Shown here: positions 28,101 through 36,012 of the stretch, in pieces
Position numbering within the stretch: the stretch's first letter is position 1
How the letters are laid out: the number at the start of each line of letters is the position of its first letter
Assembly (NCBI GenBank): GCA_902712845.1
Contig: LR743504.1
Location: 284,001 to 348,000, forward strand
Origin: Methylobacterium bullatum
GTDB lineage: Bacteria; Pseudomonadota; Alphaproteobacteria; Rhizobiales; Beijerinckiaceae
DNA: 64,000 nucleotides
Reading direction: 5' to 3'
Translations under genes and position numbers: made by a program
The notes under the pieces: model-generated
What the model was told of the DNA's origin: nothing
Database searches by the model: none
Seen by the model: only the letters and a program-made list of their open reading frames with translations

Positions 28101-30092
28101 CCGCCAGTTCGGGTAGCCCTCGGTGGAGCCCGGCACGTTGGCCTGGCTCAGTTCCGAGACCACATCCTCATACTGCACCGCCGTGAGCATGGACGGAGCA
28201 CGGGCGAGGTAGCGCGCCGCCGCTTCGAACGGCGCCACTTCGGGCACGTCGTAGCTCGGCAGCAGCTGCTCGGAGGCAAGCGCCTCGGTGAGGCGGGCGC
28301 GTTCGGTGACGCGCTCCCGGCGCTCCGCTTCCGCCCGCTCGGCATCGTAGAGGCCGAGCGCCTGCCGGGTGTCGGTGTCGACCCCGCGCCACCAGCCGAC
28401 GAAGGTCGGGAGATCGTGCGTCGTGATGGCGGTCAGCGCGTCGCGCGGATAGGCGCCGGGGCTCTTGAAGCGGCCGCCATGCTCGCGCTCGAAGGCGAGG
28501 ATGCGGTAACTCAGGATACCAGCCTGCATCAGCGCATCGGAGAAGCCCTCCGGCGCGGTGCCGAGATCCTCGGCGATGACGAGGCATTTCGCCCGATGGC
28601 TCTCCAGCCGCAGGACCGCGAGCATGGGCTCGAACGGCATGGCCACATAGGCGCCATCCTTCGCCGATCCGGTGACCGGAATGAGGAAGAGGCGGGCAAG
28701 CTGGAACGCATGGTCGATGCGGATGGCGCCGGCATGGCGCATGTTCGCCTGGACCAGGGCGCGGAACGCCGCGAGCCCGTCGCGCTCCATTTCGAGGGGG
28801 TGGAAGGCCGGCAGGCCCCAATCCTGGCCCTTGGGTGCCAGGAGATCGGGCGGCGCGCCGATGGAGACACCGTTGGCGAAGCGTTCGGGATGCGACCACA
28901 CTTCGGACCCGCCCCGATCGGCACCCACCGCCAGGTCGCGGTAGAGGCCGAGACGCATGCCGCTTTCGAGGGCCGCCTTCGACGCATCGGCCAATTGGCG
29001 ATCGGCGAGGTATTGCAGCCAGATATGGTAGGTGACGGCCTCCGCATGGGCCAGCGCGAACGCCTCCACGGCCGGCGTACCGGCGCGGCGCATCTCCTCC
29101 GGCCAGTCGCCGGACCAATAGGCGCCGAGCGCTTTGTAATGTGCGGACAGGGCCTCGAACATTCCATGGGCTTCGAGATCCGCGCCGCCCGCGTCCCGGA
29201 AGGCCGAGAAGGCGGCGTCGTCACCCGCGCGCGCCGAGGATTCCTGCCAGAAGGCTTCCAGCACGGGAGACAGCACGCCCCAGATGCCGGGGTGGTCCAC
29301 GAGGGTGGCGGCCTGGAGGCCGGCGATGTCGGTGGCCTTGTCCGCCAGGAGGGCGGCGGCGCGCGAGCCGGCAAAACCGGGCAACGTGCCGGGTTCGATG
29401 AACAGGGTCTCGAGGAACAGGCGCGAGGACGGCGAATAGGGCGAGATCTTGCTGCGGTCCGATTCGAACAGCGCATGGACCGGGCTCAGGCCCAGGAACG
29501 AGGCGCCGCGAATACCGGCATCCCGCGCGGCGCGGCCCGCATCGGCGTAGCTGCCGATGCCGAGATTGTGCGGCGAGCGCAGGCCGTAGAGCTGCGCAGC
29601 GAGGCCCCAATCCCGTGCGCCCTCGTCGGCATAGGCGGCGGGGCGCCAGCAGCGCTGCGGCGCGGAGATGACCCAGGCTTCCGATTTCCGCTCGCCGAGC
29701 GCCACGGTGAGCCGATGGTAGCCCGGCGTCAGGGGCGGCAACTCGATACGGGGTTCGCCCGCCCCCGTGATCGACGCCCTCCCCTCCCGCGCGAGGCCGC
29801 GCTCGTCGACGACGCGCCACGACACGGCGCCGTGCGCGTCAATGGCCTGAACAGGGATCGTCGAGGCGCGCCGCGCCTCCACCGGAATCAGCGACGGGAC
29901 GAGCCCGAGCCGCACGGATTCCACCTCCGCGAGGCTCTTCGCGATCTCGTCGTCGGTGCCGGCCGGGAAGCCGAGGGCGGCGACCATGCCGCGCCGGGTC
30001 TCGATATCGGTCGCCACGGGCTGGCCGAACGCGTCGGTATAGCCCGATGCGATGCCGAGGAGGTCCGCCAGGCGTTCGAGGTCGCGGCTCAT
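25182..30092 (-). CDS. treY: 4-alpha-glucanotransferase / malto-oligosyltrehalose synthase fusion (MalQ-TreY)
   Basis: A 1636-residue fusion. The start at 30092 (MSRDLERLADLLG) overlaps the treZ stop as ATGA, which fixes it; the frame remains open upstream inside treZ by chance. The N-terminal 690 residues are MalQ (GH77), which shuffles glucan segments: Asp in IRIDHAFQLARLF (about 460), Glu in VIAEDLGTAPEGF (about 509), Asp in ITTHDLPTFVGWW (about 559). From about 705 on is TreY (GH13_26), which converts the reducing end of malto-oligosaccharides to a trehalosyl end: RATYRLQFHKDFTF, LRIDHIDGLADPQGYA (about 1030), VVEKILEPGEKL, TATHDTKRGEDARSRL (about 1310). The fusion puts substrate remodelling and trehalosyl formation in one chain. 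Confidence 0.94.
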   Translation of the reverse strand: MSRDLERLADLLGIASGYTDAFGQPVATDIETRRGMVAALGFPAGTDDEIAKSLAEVESVRLGLVPSLIPVEARRASTIPVQAIDAHGAVSWRVVDERGLAREGRASITGAGEPRIELPPLTPGYHRLTVALGERKSEAWVISAPQRCWRPAAYADEGARDWGLAAQLYGLRSPHNLGIGSYADAGRAARDAGIRGASFLGLSPVHALFESDRSKISPYSPSSRLFLETLFIEPGTLPGFAGSRAAALLADKATDIAGLQAATLVDHPGIWGVLSPVLEAFWQESSARAGDDAAFSAFRDAGGADLEAHGMFEALSAHYKALGAYWSGDWPEEMRRAGTPAVEAFALAHAEAVTYHIWLQYLADRQLADASKAALESGMRLGLYRDLAVGADRGGSEVWSHPERFANGVSIGAPPDLLAPKGQDWGLPAFHPLEMERDGLAAFRALVQANMRHAGAIRIDHAFQLARLFLIPVTGSAKDGAYVAMPFEPMLAVLRLESHRAKCLVIAEDLGTAPEGFSDALMQAGILSYRILAFEREHGGRFKSPGAYPRDALTAITTHDLPTFVGWWRGVDTDTRQALGLYDAERAEAERRERVTERARLTEALASEQLLPSYDVPEVAPFEAAARYLARAPSMLTAVQYEDVVSELSQANVPGSTEGYPNWRRKLDRSLEAIAAPGGPLAKLAAALSAEERGPRSGAARLASTPPRATYRLQFHKDFTFADAERIVPYLARLGISHVYASPIQKARPGSTHGYDIVDHSTINPELGGEEGFVRFSDVMQRHGLKLLLDIVPNHMGVGGADNPWWLSVLEWGDLSPLAHAFDIDWQRQGARNNLVIPFLGDRYGEALEHGTLDLKYDAAAGAFSVWHYEHQFPICPLQYPSILNRALAAHGEIGDDAAAEVLAVSERLRLMSEETNAERRRGFPEEADGLKRRLADAVEASPAIAKAIDRTLTLLNGFEVRPDSFGPLHRLLEQQSYRLAHWRVAASDINYRRFFDVNGLAGLRVEKSDIFHRSHETVFRLIAEGRIDGLRIDHIDGLADPQGYARALQSAVGPGFYVVVEKILEPGEKLRPWPVAGTTGYDVLNQLDGILVDQEKHTRITRFYRWATGMDEPYKAQLRAAKAEILEISFASELEVLTADLKRIADADRRTRDFSVNAIRRALIEIIARFPTYRSYLASDLDESDVEDEDVRLIEGAVAKAKRWSALPDRSVHDFASKALLGRIDAGGPGRPDPAVILRFRRRFQQLTGPVMAKSLEDTLFYRFSELLALNEVGGDPGEYGIDLEHFHALQAARARDWPNAMITTATHDTKRGEDARSRLLALSEIPEVWAEAWTILGQSARTHLTAMEEGPAPDANDQWMFLQAILGAWPLELLERDDEAAIAEFRDRLDAYSEKALREGKRRSSWVNVDERYEAAVKRLFAGLIAPGSKFMTLMRPIARRLAHLGMIAGLGRTVLKATLPGLPDVYQGTEFWDFSFVDPDNRRPVDYAAREEALSDTADLAALLDHWPDGRVKQATLARLLADRAERPSFYADADHIAVTAEGRLAAHVIAFTRSDATSGEGDLLVAVPRLVSGLVGDATWSGEAFAGTTLPVAAESRWIDLMTGGDVQPEGTSIDLGRLFARLPYAVLKRIA

Positions 30093-31894
30093 CGGGCGGC
30101 TCCCGTCAGCACGATGCCCGTCCAGGAGGGAAGCTCGATCTCGCTGCCCGTATGACCGTTCGACCAGATCACCTGACCTCCTTTGGCATCGACGGCGAGG
30201 AGATCCGCGCCGAAATTGGCGACGAAGCGCAGGGTGCCCCCCTCGTAACGCCACGTCACGTCGAGGGAATCCGGGGACGGCCGGGTCACCTCGGCCCCGA
30301 GATAGCGCGTCTTCGTCAGGGGCACGACGGATTGGTGCCGGATCTGGAGCAGGTTGCGGGTGTCGGCCCAGACACCGCGATGGGGCTGCCGCTCCGGCTC
30401 CGACCAGTCGAGCTTCGAATCGACAAAGGTCCGCTCGGCGGTCGGATCGGGGATGACCGAGGTGTCGTCGGCGAAAGCGGCGAAACTCTTGAACTCACGC
30501 CGGCGTCCCTCACGCACCGCCTTGTTCAGGTCCTCGTCCGGCGCGAAATCGACGAAGAACAGGAACGGCGCCGTGGCCGACCATTCCTCGCCCATCCACA
30601 GCATCGGAATCTGCGGAGCAAGGAGCAGGCCGGCTCGCGCCAGGCTGAGCTTGTCCGGGTCGCTCAGCGCGCTCAGCCGCTCGCCCAGCGCCCGGTTTCC
30701 CACCTGATCGTGGTTCTGGAGAAAGGTGACGAAGGCGGAGGGCGGCAGATGAGCCGAGGGCTCGCCGCGCGGGTGGTTGTCGAGGCTCGGGAACGGCTCG
30801 CCCTGATAGGCGAAGCCTTCCGCGAGGCAGCGGGCGAGGTGGTCCACCGGCTTGTCGGCGAAGCTGACGTAATAGCCCGCGTCCTCGCCGGTCAGCAGCA
30901 CGTGCCAGCAATGGTGGAGGTCGTCGGCCCATTGCGCCGTGTGCTGGACCGGCTGGGCCTCGTCGTCGCGCTCGAGCCAGCGGGCCTGATTGGCCTCGTT
31001 CTCGAGGACGAGATGGATGTGCCGTCCGGGTAGCCGCGTACGGATGGTCTCTGCGAGCTCGCCGATGAAGTGCTTGGGCGAATCGTCGAGGATGGCGTGG
31101 ACCGCATCGAAGCGGATACCGTCGAAATGGTATTCCTCCAGCCAGTAGAGCGCGTTCTCGATGAAGTAGTCGCGCACGACCTTGCCGCTGGTCTCGCCGT
31201 CGAAATTGATGCCCGCACCCCAGGGCGTCTGGTGACGCTCGGTGAAGAAGGTCTTGGCATAGGCGTGGAGGTAATTCCCGGCCGGGCCGAAATGGTTGTA
31301 GACCGCGTCGAGGAAGACCATCAGCCCGAGCGAATGCGCTGTGTCGATCAGATGCTTGAGCTCGTCCGGCCGTCCGTAGACGGCATCCGGCGCATAGGGC
31401 AGCACGCCGTCATAGCCCCAGTTGCGGGTGCCCTTGAAGTCGGCCAGTGGCAGAAGCTCGATGGCGGTGACCCCGAGATGGGTGAGGTCTTCGAGCTTGG
31501 CCTCCAGGGCGGCATAGGTGCCCTCGGACGTGGCGGTGCCCACGTGCAGCTCATAGAGGACCGCCTCTTCCCAGGGGCGGCCCGTCCACTCGCCGTCGCT
31601 CCAGTCGAACGCCTTCGGATCGATGACCTCGCTCAGGTCCGACACATCGTCGGGCTGAAAGCGCGAGGCCGGGTCGGGCACGACGAGGTCGCCGTCGATG
31701 CGGAAACCGTAGCGGGCGCCCGGACGGACGTTCGGCACGGTGGTGCGGCGCCAGCCTTCGCCGGCCTCTGGGATCGGATGCTCGGCCCCGTCGACCACGA
31801 GGGCGACATCCTTGGCCGTGGGTGCCCAGAGGGCGAAGCGCACGCCGTCCGCCGCGATGGCGGCACCGAAGTTCATGTCGTGTGTGCGCCGCAT
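30089..31894 (-). CDS. treZ: malto-oligosyltrehalose trehalohydrolase
   Basis: A 601-residue GH13 enzyme that releases trehalose from the trehalosyl end made by TreY. An N-terminal CBM48-like module (VRFALWAPTAKDVALVVDGA) precedes the barrel; catalytic residues are Asp in IRFDAVHAILDDS (about 264), Glu in VLENEANQARWL (about 298) and Asp in LQNHDQVGNRALGERL (about 395). The ATG at 31894 gives this length; an internal Met at 31876 is an alternative. It is the first gene of the minus-strand series treZ, malQ-treY, glgE, treS-mak, glgB, so the promoter should lie in the 286-base divergent gap to the yidB-like gene. Confidence 0.95.
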   Translation of the reverse strand: MRRTHDMNFGAAIAADGVRFALWAPTAKDVALVVDGAEHPIPEAGEGWRRTTVPNVRPGARYGFRIDGDLVVPDPASRFQPDDVSDLSEVIDPKAFDWSDGEWTGRPWEEAVLYELHVGTATSEGTYAALEAKLEDLTHLGVTAIELLPLADFKGTRNWGYDGVLPYAPDAVYGRPDELKHLIDTAHSLGLMVFLDAVYNHFGPAGNYLHAYAKTFFTERHQTPWGAGINFDGETSGKVVRDYFIENALYWLEEYHFDGIRFDAVHAILDDSPKHFIGELAETIRTRLPGRHIHLVLENEANQARWLERDDEAQPVQHTAQWADDLHHCWHVLLTGEDAGYYVSFADKPVDHLARCLAEGFAYQGEPFPSLDNHPRGEPSAHLPPSAFVTFLQNHDQVGNRALGERLSALSDPDKLSLARAGLLLAPQIPMLWMGEEWSATAPFLFFVDFAPDEDLNKAVREGRRREFKSFAAFADDTSVIPDPTAERTFVDSKLDWSEPERQPHRGVWADTRNLLQIRHQSVVPLTKTRYLGAEVTRPSPDSLDVTWRYEGGTLRFVANFGADLLAVDAKGGQVIWSNGHTGSEIELPSWTGIVLTGAAR

Positions 31895-32180
31895 CAGACC
31901 GCCATCTCGTTCAATAGGAAACCTCGCGGCGGAGTCGCCCCCGCCTGGGGTGAGAAGGCTATCCGGGATGGTCTGGTTCCCTCACCGCACAGCTTCGCTT
32001 GCGACGTAAGGCACCCGTCGCGGCGGACAACCGCCGGGCGGACAAGTTTTGTGTGCGGCGCGCCATGGCGCCTCGATCGTGGGCAGTCCGGCGGCCCGAT
32101 GCATCCCGCCGCGCCACATGCACGTTGAGTGAGCGTCGCCTCGCCGATGAGCCGGCGGCGAACCTCAAGGGAGACAGCGC

Positions 32181-32651
32181 ATGAGCCGCGGATATCCGTC
32201 CATGACCGCCCTGCTGGGTCTGCTCGCCGTGGCGGGCTACCAGAACAGGGACAAGATCGCCGAATTCCTGGGCGGTGCGTCGAACAAGACGACGGCTCCG
32301 GGAACGCCCGGAGCCGTGACCGATAACCAGGGCGGTCTCTCCGGCATCCTCGGCCAGCTGGGAGGCGCCCTCGGGGGCGCGGGAGCGGGCGGCCTCCTCG
32401 GCGGCGGGCTGAGCGAGCTCGTGGAGCGCTTCACCCAGAACGGCCACGGCGAGACGGCCTCGTCCTGGGTCAACCAGGGTCCCAACCAGGAGATCGCGCC
32501 TCAGAACCTCGAAAAGGCCATCGGCCCGGACATCCTGGCGACCCTCGCCCAGCAGACGGGACTGACCCGCGAGGAATTGCTGTCCCGCCTGTCGCGGGAA
32601 TTGCCGCAGGCCGTCGACCGCTACACCCCCGACGGCCGCGTGCCGGCCTAG
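32181..32651 (+). CDS. YidB/DUF937 family protein
   Basis: A 156-residue protein with AAGGGAGA before its ATG. A very Gly-rich centre ([22 protein letters not shown]) is followed by [21 protein letters not shown], where the SWV and following [16 protein letters not shown] segment match the DUF937/YidB pattern. Function unknown in any organism as far as I know. It is divergent from treZ and converges with mgtE. Confidence 0.8.
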   Translation: MSRGYPSMTALLGLLAVAGYQNRDKIAEFLGGASNKTTAPGTPGAVTDNQGGLSGILGQLGGALGGAGAGGLLGGGLSELVERFTQNGHGETASSWVNQGPNQEIAPQNLEKAIGPDILATLAQQTGLTREELLSRLSRELPQAVDRYTPDGRVPA

Positions 32652-32663
32652 GGAGTCGTCTCC

Positions 32664-32686
32664 TCCCGGGCGCGCTCCGCCCGGGA
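32664..32686. terminator. hairpin between converging yidB-like gene and mgtE
   Basis: A perfect 9-base stem TCCCGGGCG / CGCCCGGGA with a 5-base loop, centred in the 48-base gap between two converging stop codons. No T-tract on either side, so it may be a two-way rho-assisted stop or mRNA end protector. Confidence 0.5.
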
Positions 32687-32699
32687 AGATCGATGAGGG

Positions 32700-34070
32700 T
32701 CACAGCAGCGTGCCGCGCAGGATCAGCATCGCCACCGAGAAGTAGATCACGAGGCCGGTCACATCGACGAGCGTCGCCACGAAGGGCGCCGAGGCCGTCG
32801 CCGGATCGAAGCCGAGGCGCTGGAGCACGAAGGGGAGCATCGATCCCGTCAGCGAACCGAAGGTGACGATGCCGACCAGGGCGGCCCCCACCGTCGCCGC
32901 CACCAGCATCCAGTGCTCGCCGTAATCGTAGAGCCCCGCCTTCTGCCAGACGACGATGCGGACGATCCCGATAGCCCCCAGGATGGCGCCCAGCAGCAAC
33001 CCGGTGGGCACCTCGCGCAGGGCCACGCGCCACCAGTCGCGCAGGCGGACCTCGTGGAGCGCGAGCGCGCGGATGAGGAGCGAGGTCGCCTGACTGCCCG
33101 AATTGCCGCCCGAACTCATGATGAGCGGGATGAAAAGGGTGAGGACGATGGCCTTCTCCAACTGCCCCTCGAACCCCTGCATCGCCGTGGCGGTCATCAT
33201 CTCGCCGAGGAACAGGGCGCAGAGCCAGCCGGCCCGCTTCCGGATCATCGTGCCGAAGCCGATATCCATGTAGGGCTCGGGCAGGGCCTCCATGCCGCCG
33301 AAACGCTGAACGTCCTGCGTCTGCTTCTCGACCATGGCGTCGATCATGTCGTCGACGGTGACGATGCCGATGAGGTGGCCCACCGCATCCACCACCGGCA
33401 GGGCCAGCAGGTCGTATTTCGAGATCAGCCGCGCGGCCTCCTCGCGGCTGGCGGTGGGCGAGACGGCCAGCGGCCGCCGGCCGGCGGCGACGCTGAGGAC
33501 GTTGTCGCCGGGATTGCCGGAGATCAGCCGACGCAGGGGCACGGCCTTCGTCAGCGCCTGGGTGCGCGGGTCGAGGACGAAGATCGCGTAGATCGTCTCG
33601 CGGGTCTTCTCGACGCTACGGACATGGTCGAGGGTCTGCTGCACCGTCCAGTTGCCCGGCACGGTGACGAATTCCGTGGTCATCAGCGAGCCCACGCTCT
33701 CCTCGCCATAGGCGCTGAGCCGGTCGATCGTGCCGCGCGTCTCCGCATCGAGCCGCGCCCTCAGGTCGGAGCGGCCCGGCTCCTCGATCTCGCGGAACAC
33801 GTCCGTCACCCGGTCCGCCGACATGCCGGACAGGTAGGAGGCCACCCGGTCGCGCGGCAGCATCTCGATGATGTCGGCGGCCAAGTCGAGTTCAGGCTGG
33901 TCGAGCACCTCCACCGCCCGGTCGTGGGGCAGCCCGAGCAGAATCGCGGCGGCGACTTCGGGCGCCTCCTCGTTCAGTGCCTCGACGATGTCGGGCGCGC
34001 GTTCGTCCGACAGGCGGGCGGCCAGCACGGAGGGATCGATCTTGGTGGGAAAGGTGGCGATCGGGTTCAT
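32700..34070 (-). CDS. mgtE: magnesium transporter MgtE
   Basis: A 456-residue Mg2+ channel of the inner membrane. In order: the N-terminal superhelical MgtE_N domain (ALNEEAPEVAAAILLGLP, MLPRDRVASYLSGMSADR), a CBS pair that gates the channel (LMTTEFVTVPGNWTVQQT; LLALPVVDAVGHLIGIVTVD), and five membrane helices in the last 150 residues including LTLFIPLIMSSGGNSGSQ, the pore signature. Length and order are standard. It stands alone; upstream lies a 528-base region in which I could not recognise a magnesium riboswitch. Confidence 0.96.
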   Translation of the reverse strand: MNPIATFPTKIDPSVLAARLSDERAPDIVEALNEEAPEVAAAILLGLPHDRAVEVLDQPELDLAADIIEMLPRDRVASYLSGMSADRVTDVFREIEEPGRSDLRARLDAETRGTIDRLSAYGEESVGSLMTTEFVTVPGNWTVQQTLDHVRSVEKTRETIYAIFVLDPRTQALTKAVPLRRLISGNPGDNVLSVAAGRRPLAVSPTASREEAARLISKYDLLALPVVDAVGHLIGIVTVDDMIDAMVEKQTQDVQRFGGMEALPEPYMDIGFGTMIRKRAGWLCALFLGEMMTATAMQGFEGQLEKAIVLTLFIPLIMSSGGNSGSQATSLLIRALALHEVRLRDWWRVALREVPTGLLLGAILGAIGIVRIVVWQKAGLYDYGEHWMLVAATVGAALVGIVTFGSLTGSMLPFVLQRLGFDPATASAPFVATLVDVTGLVIYFSVAMLILRGTLL

Positions 34071-34598
34071 GGGCTCACCTCGCGGGAGGGTGGCGATCGG
34101 GCCGTGTGCGGCCGGATCGCGGTGAGCCGCGCGTGAACCCGTCAGGTCCTCAGGCGGTCAGAACGATATCGGCCGGGCGGGCTGGATCGGTGGGACTGTC
34201 GCTGGGCATGGATGGGGAATTCGGGCTCCAAAGCGTCCACCTGCGATCCGCACATGCGGATCGCCGAGGGGAAGCTGTCGGCGGCGCCCCCATGCGCTCC
34301 GCCACGGGGCGCGTCAAGATGAATTTCCTCCTGTCTTTCGGACCTGTCGGCGGGACGCGCGCCACGGCCGCGGGAGCCTTCGTTCCCACGTTCGGAACGG
34401 GCAGCGAGGCGGCCTGGATCGGGCACTGACGGCGCACAATCCTGCATCATAATTCTATAAGGCAGGAAAACTGTCCGCATATCGGGGCAAATCCAACCCT
34501 AGCGATGCATCATATGAAAAATATAAGTCTCGTGCCCGCTTGTATTGCGCCCAATGTATCGCCTATCTTGAGGGCGTCGGACACGAAGGAGTTTCGCC
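34071..34598. other. 528-base intergenic region upstream of mgtE and pqqA
   Basis: No credible gene. It must hold the mgtE promoter (reading left) and the pqqA promoter (reading right). The last 160 bases are clearly richer in A and T than their surroundings. A weak sigma-70-like pair is TTGTAT at 34540-34545 and TATCTT at 34564-34569 (spacing 18), 30 bases before pqqA. Confidence 0.5.
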
Positions 34599-34688
34599 AT
34601 GAGATGGTCTGCCCCCGTTGTTCAGGAAGTTTGCGTCGGCATGGAAGTCACAAGCTACGAGTCGGCGGAAATCGATCCCTTCAACTAA
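34599..34688 (+). CDS. pqqA: PqqA, pyrroloquinoline quinone precursor peptide, copy 1
   Basis: A 29-residue peptide, too short for usual gene finders. It contains the PqqA core VCVGMEVTSYESAEID with the obligatory Glu16 and Tyr20 (E-x3-Y) that PqqE joins and that become the carbon skeleton of PQQ, the cofactor of methanol and glucose dehydrogenases. AAGGAG lies 7 bases before the ATG. The peptide resembles the Methylobacterium PqqA I remember. No pqqB, C, D or E follows; instead a second pqqA copy lies 63 bases downstream. Confidence 0.93.
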   Translation: MRWSAPVVQEVCVGMEVTSYESAEIDPFN

Positions 34689-34702
34689 GGGATCGGCGCC
34701 CT

Positions 34703-34714
34703 CACGGGCCCGTG
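34703..34714. other. palindrome between the two pqqA copies
   Basis: CACGGGCCCGTG is a perfect 12-base palindrome in the 63-base gap between the pqqA copies. In RNA it would make a short hairpin; it could modulate read-through or protect the upstream message end. No T-tract follows. Confidence 0.45.
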
Positions 34715-34751
34715 TCACCAAGCCTCATAACCACCAACCAGGAGAAACGTC

Positions 34752-34841
34752 ATGACGTGGTCTGCCCCCATCGTTCAGGAAGTGTGCGTCGGCATGGAAG
34801 TCACCAGCTACGAGTCGGCTGAGATCGACACCTTCAACTAA
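34752..34841 (+). CDS. pqqA: PqqA, pyrroloquinoline quinone precursor peptide, copy 2
   Basis: A second 29-residue PqqA differing from copy 1 at three residues (R2T, V7I, P27T) while keeping Glu16, Tyr20 and the whole central core; by my count the two genes differ at 10 of 90 bases. AGGAGA lies 7 bases before the ATG. Several base differences are silent third-position changes, which suggests selection to keep both peptides. A strong terminator follows at once, so the pair forms a self-contained transcript without the biosynthetic genes. Confidence 0.93.
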   Translation: MTWSAPIVQEVCVGMEVTSYESAEIDTFN

Positions 34842-34870
34842 GTTGATCGCTCGAAAAAGCGGTAGGAAAG

Positions 34871-34896
34871 GGCGGCATTCCAGCGGGGATGCCGCC
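34871..34896 (+). terminator. rho-independent terminator after the pqqA pair
   Basis: An 11-base stem (GGCGGCATTCC / GGGATGCCGCC, one G-U pair, loop of 4) followed by TTTTTC, 29 bases after the second pqqA stop codon. It isolates the pqqA pair from the genes downstream. Confidence 0.9.
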
Positions 34897-35047
34897 TTTT
34901 TCGTGCTCGCTTGGGTTCGATGCCCGGCAGTTTCAAAGTTTTCGGAACCGTTCCGGCAAGAACTCTGCTAGAACCGACACTTCGGCTCATGAGATAGGGA
35001 CACGTTCGGGTCTCTGCGGTGAACTCGTCATTCGAGAGAAACACCCC

Positions 35048-35311
35048 ATGACCCACGAGATGCCAGCGATGGAATTCTCGGACCTGACCGGACGGGCGAC
35101 CCAGAACGGCATCACGGTGACGGTGAACGTCTATCGCTTCGCCGGCACGCAGGACCCGTGGACGCTCGAAGTCATCGATCAGACCGGCTGGTCGACTATC
35201 TGGGACACCACCTTCGCCTCCGACGAAGACGCCCTCGACGCCTTCATCGAGGCCATCGAGGAAGGGGACGGCATGCGCGCGTTCCTCGAACCGCCGCCGA
35301 CCTTGCACTGA
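35048..35311 (+). CDS. small acidic protein of unknown function
   Basis: An 87-residue acidic protein starting MTHEMPAMEFSDLTG; GAGAGA lies about 10 bases upstream. It reads as a short beta-rich segment (GITVTVNVYRFAGTQDPWTL) followed by an acidic helix (DEDALDAFIEAIEEGDGM). I do not recognise the family with confidence, though similar sequences feel common in Methylobacterium. First of four small genes on one strand. No signal peptide or membrane helix. Confidence 0.6.
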   Translation: MTHEMPAMEFSDLTGRATQNGITVTVNVYRFAGTQDPWTLEVIDQTGWSTIWDTTFASDEDALDAFIEAIEEGDGMRAFLEPPPTLH

Positions 35312-35354
35312 CGCATCCCCCATCGACCATCCGCCGCCGCACGCACCTCCTCGC

Positions 35355-35468
35355 TTCACACATCTGTTCGAAGGCTGTTCGCTCCATCCAAACGGGTTCG
35401 ACAAAGAGCGCGACGGGCTCCCACTCCTGCAAGGAGAGGGAACCCGAGCCGCCCGCGAGAGGTGTGAG
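35355..35468. repeat. MITE-like intergenic repeat, TTCACACATCT family, copy A
   Basis: A 114-base element with near-inverted ends: TTCACACATCT at 35355-35365 and AGAGGTGTGAG at 35458-35468. The interior shares GGGCTCCC, CAAGGAG/CCAGGAG, and GCCCGCGAGA with copy B at 61646-61760, in the same orientation. It occupies most of the 343-base gap (35312-35654) between two small genes; I see nothing else there. Confidence 0.85.
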
Positions 35469-35654
35469 TATCGCGGCCGACGCACCAGACTACGTCGCGG
35501 CGTGGATGGCGGTGTTGCCATGCCTCCTACGCCGACGACCATTCAGGTCATCACCGAAGACGCTTCGGTCGCCGCATGGAACATCGCAGGTCGATGCGCC
35601 CTGTCTATGCGAGTGGCCCGCCCCCCATCCCATTCACCGGAAAGCAGATCCATC

Positions 35655-36005
35655 ATGAACAAGCCCGACATGCTCCCTGAGAACGTCTCGATCGCGGATC
35701 TCGCCGGGCGCAGAGCGGACCGCCTCGAATACCTGAAGGGCGTCTATCTCAACATGGTCCCCGACCAGACGCGGAATCCGACGCTGCGCGTTCGCTTGAG
35801 CCGGCTCGGATCGGGAGCCCAGCCGGCCTACCGGATCGAAAGCGACGACACCGACGGCCAGACCGTCATCATGGGGTTCTACCAGGGCGACAAGCACAAG
35901 CCGCTCGCAAAGCGCCTGCACGATTCCGACGGACCGACCTGGAGCAGCGAGACCATGAGCTATGTCGAGCTCCGCACGCTCCACAACAGCCAGATCGGGG
36001 CATGA
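35655..36005 (+). CDS. protein of unknown function
   Basis: A 116-residue soluble protein starting MNKPDMLPENVSIADLAGRR. Its middle (ADRLEYLKGVYLNMVPDQTRN) looks helical and its second half beta-rich, ending VELRTLHNSQIGA. I do not recognise it. The start follows the repeat element; the frame is open further upstream but the extension crosses the repeat region. It ends 7 bases before the next gene, with which it is probably co-transcribed. Confidence 0.55.
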   Translation: MNKPDMLPENVSIADLAGRRADRLEYLKGVYLNMVPDQTRNPTLRVRLSRLGSGAQPAYRIESDDTDGQTVIMGFYQGDKHKPLAKRLHDSDGPTWSSETMSYVELRTLHNSQIGA

Positions 36006-36012
36006 GCCGTCC

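Noticed and set aside
34071..34500. Possible magnesium riboswitch upstream of mgtE
   Set aside because: I could not find the conserved blocks of a known magnesium-sensing leader in this region, so none is annotated.
34505..34822. A 105-codon open frame covering the pqqA region
   Set aside because: It is out of frame with both PqqA peptides, which have ribosome sites and conserved residues. Its apparent internal repeat (VCPRCSGSLRRHGSHKLRVG) is only the pqqA duplication read in the wrong frame.
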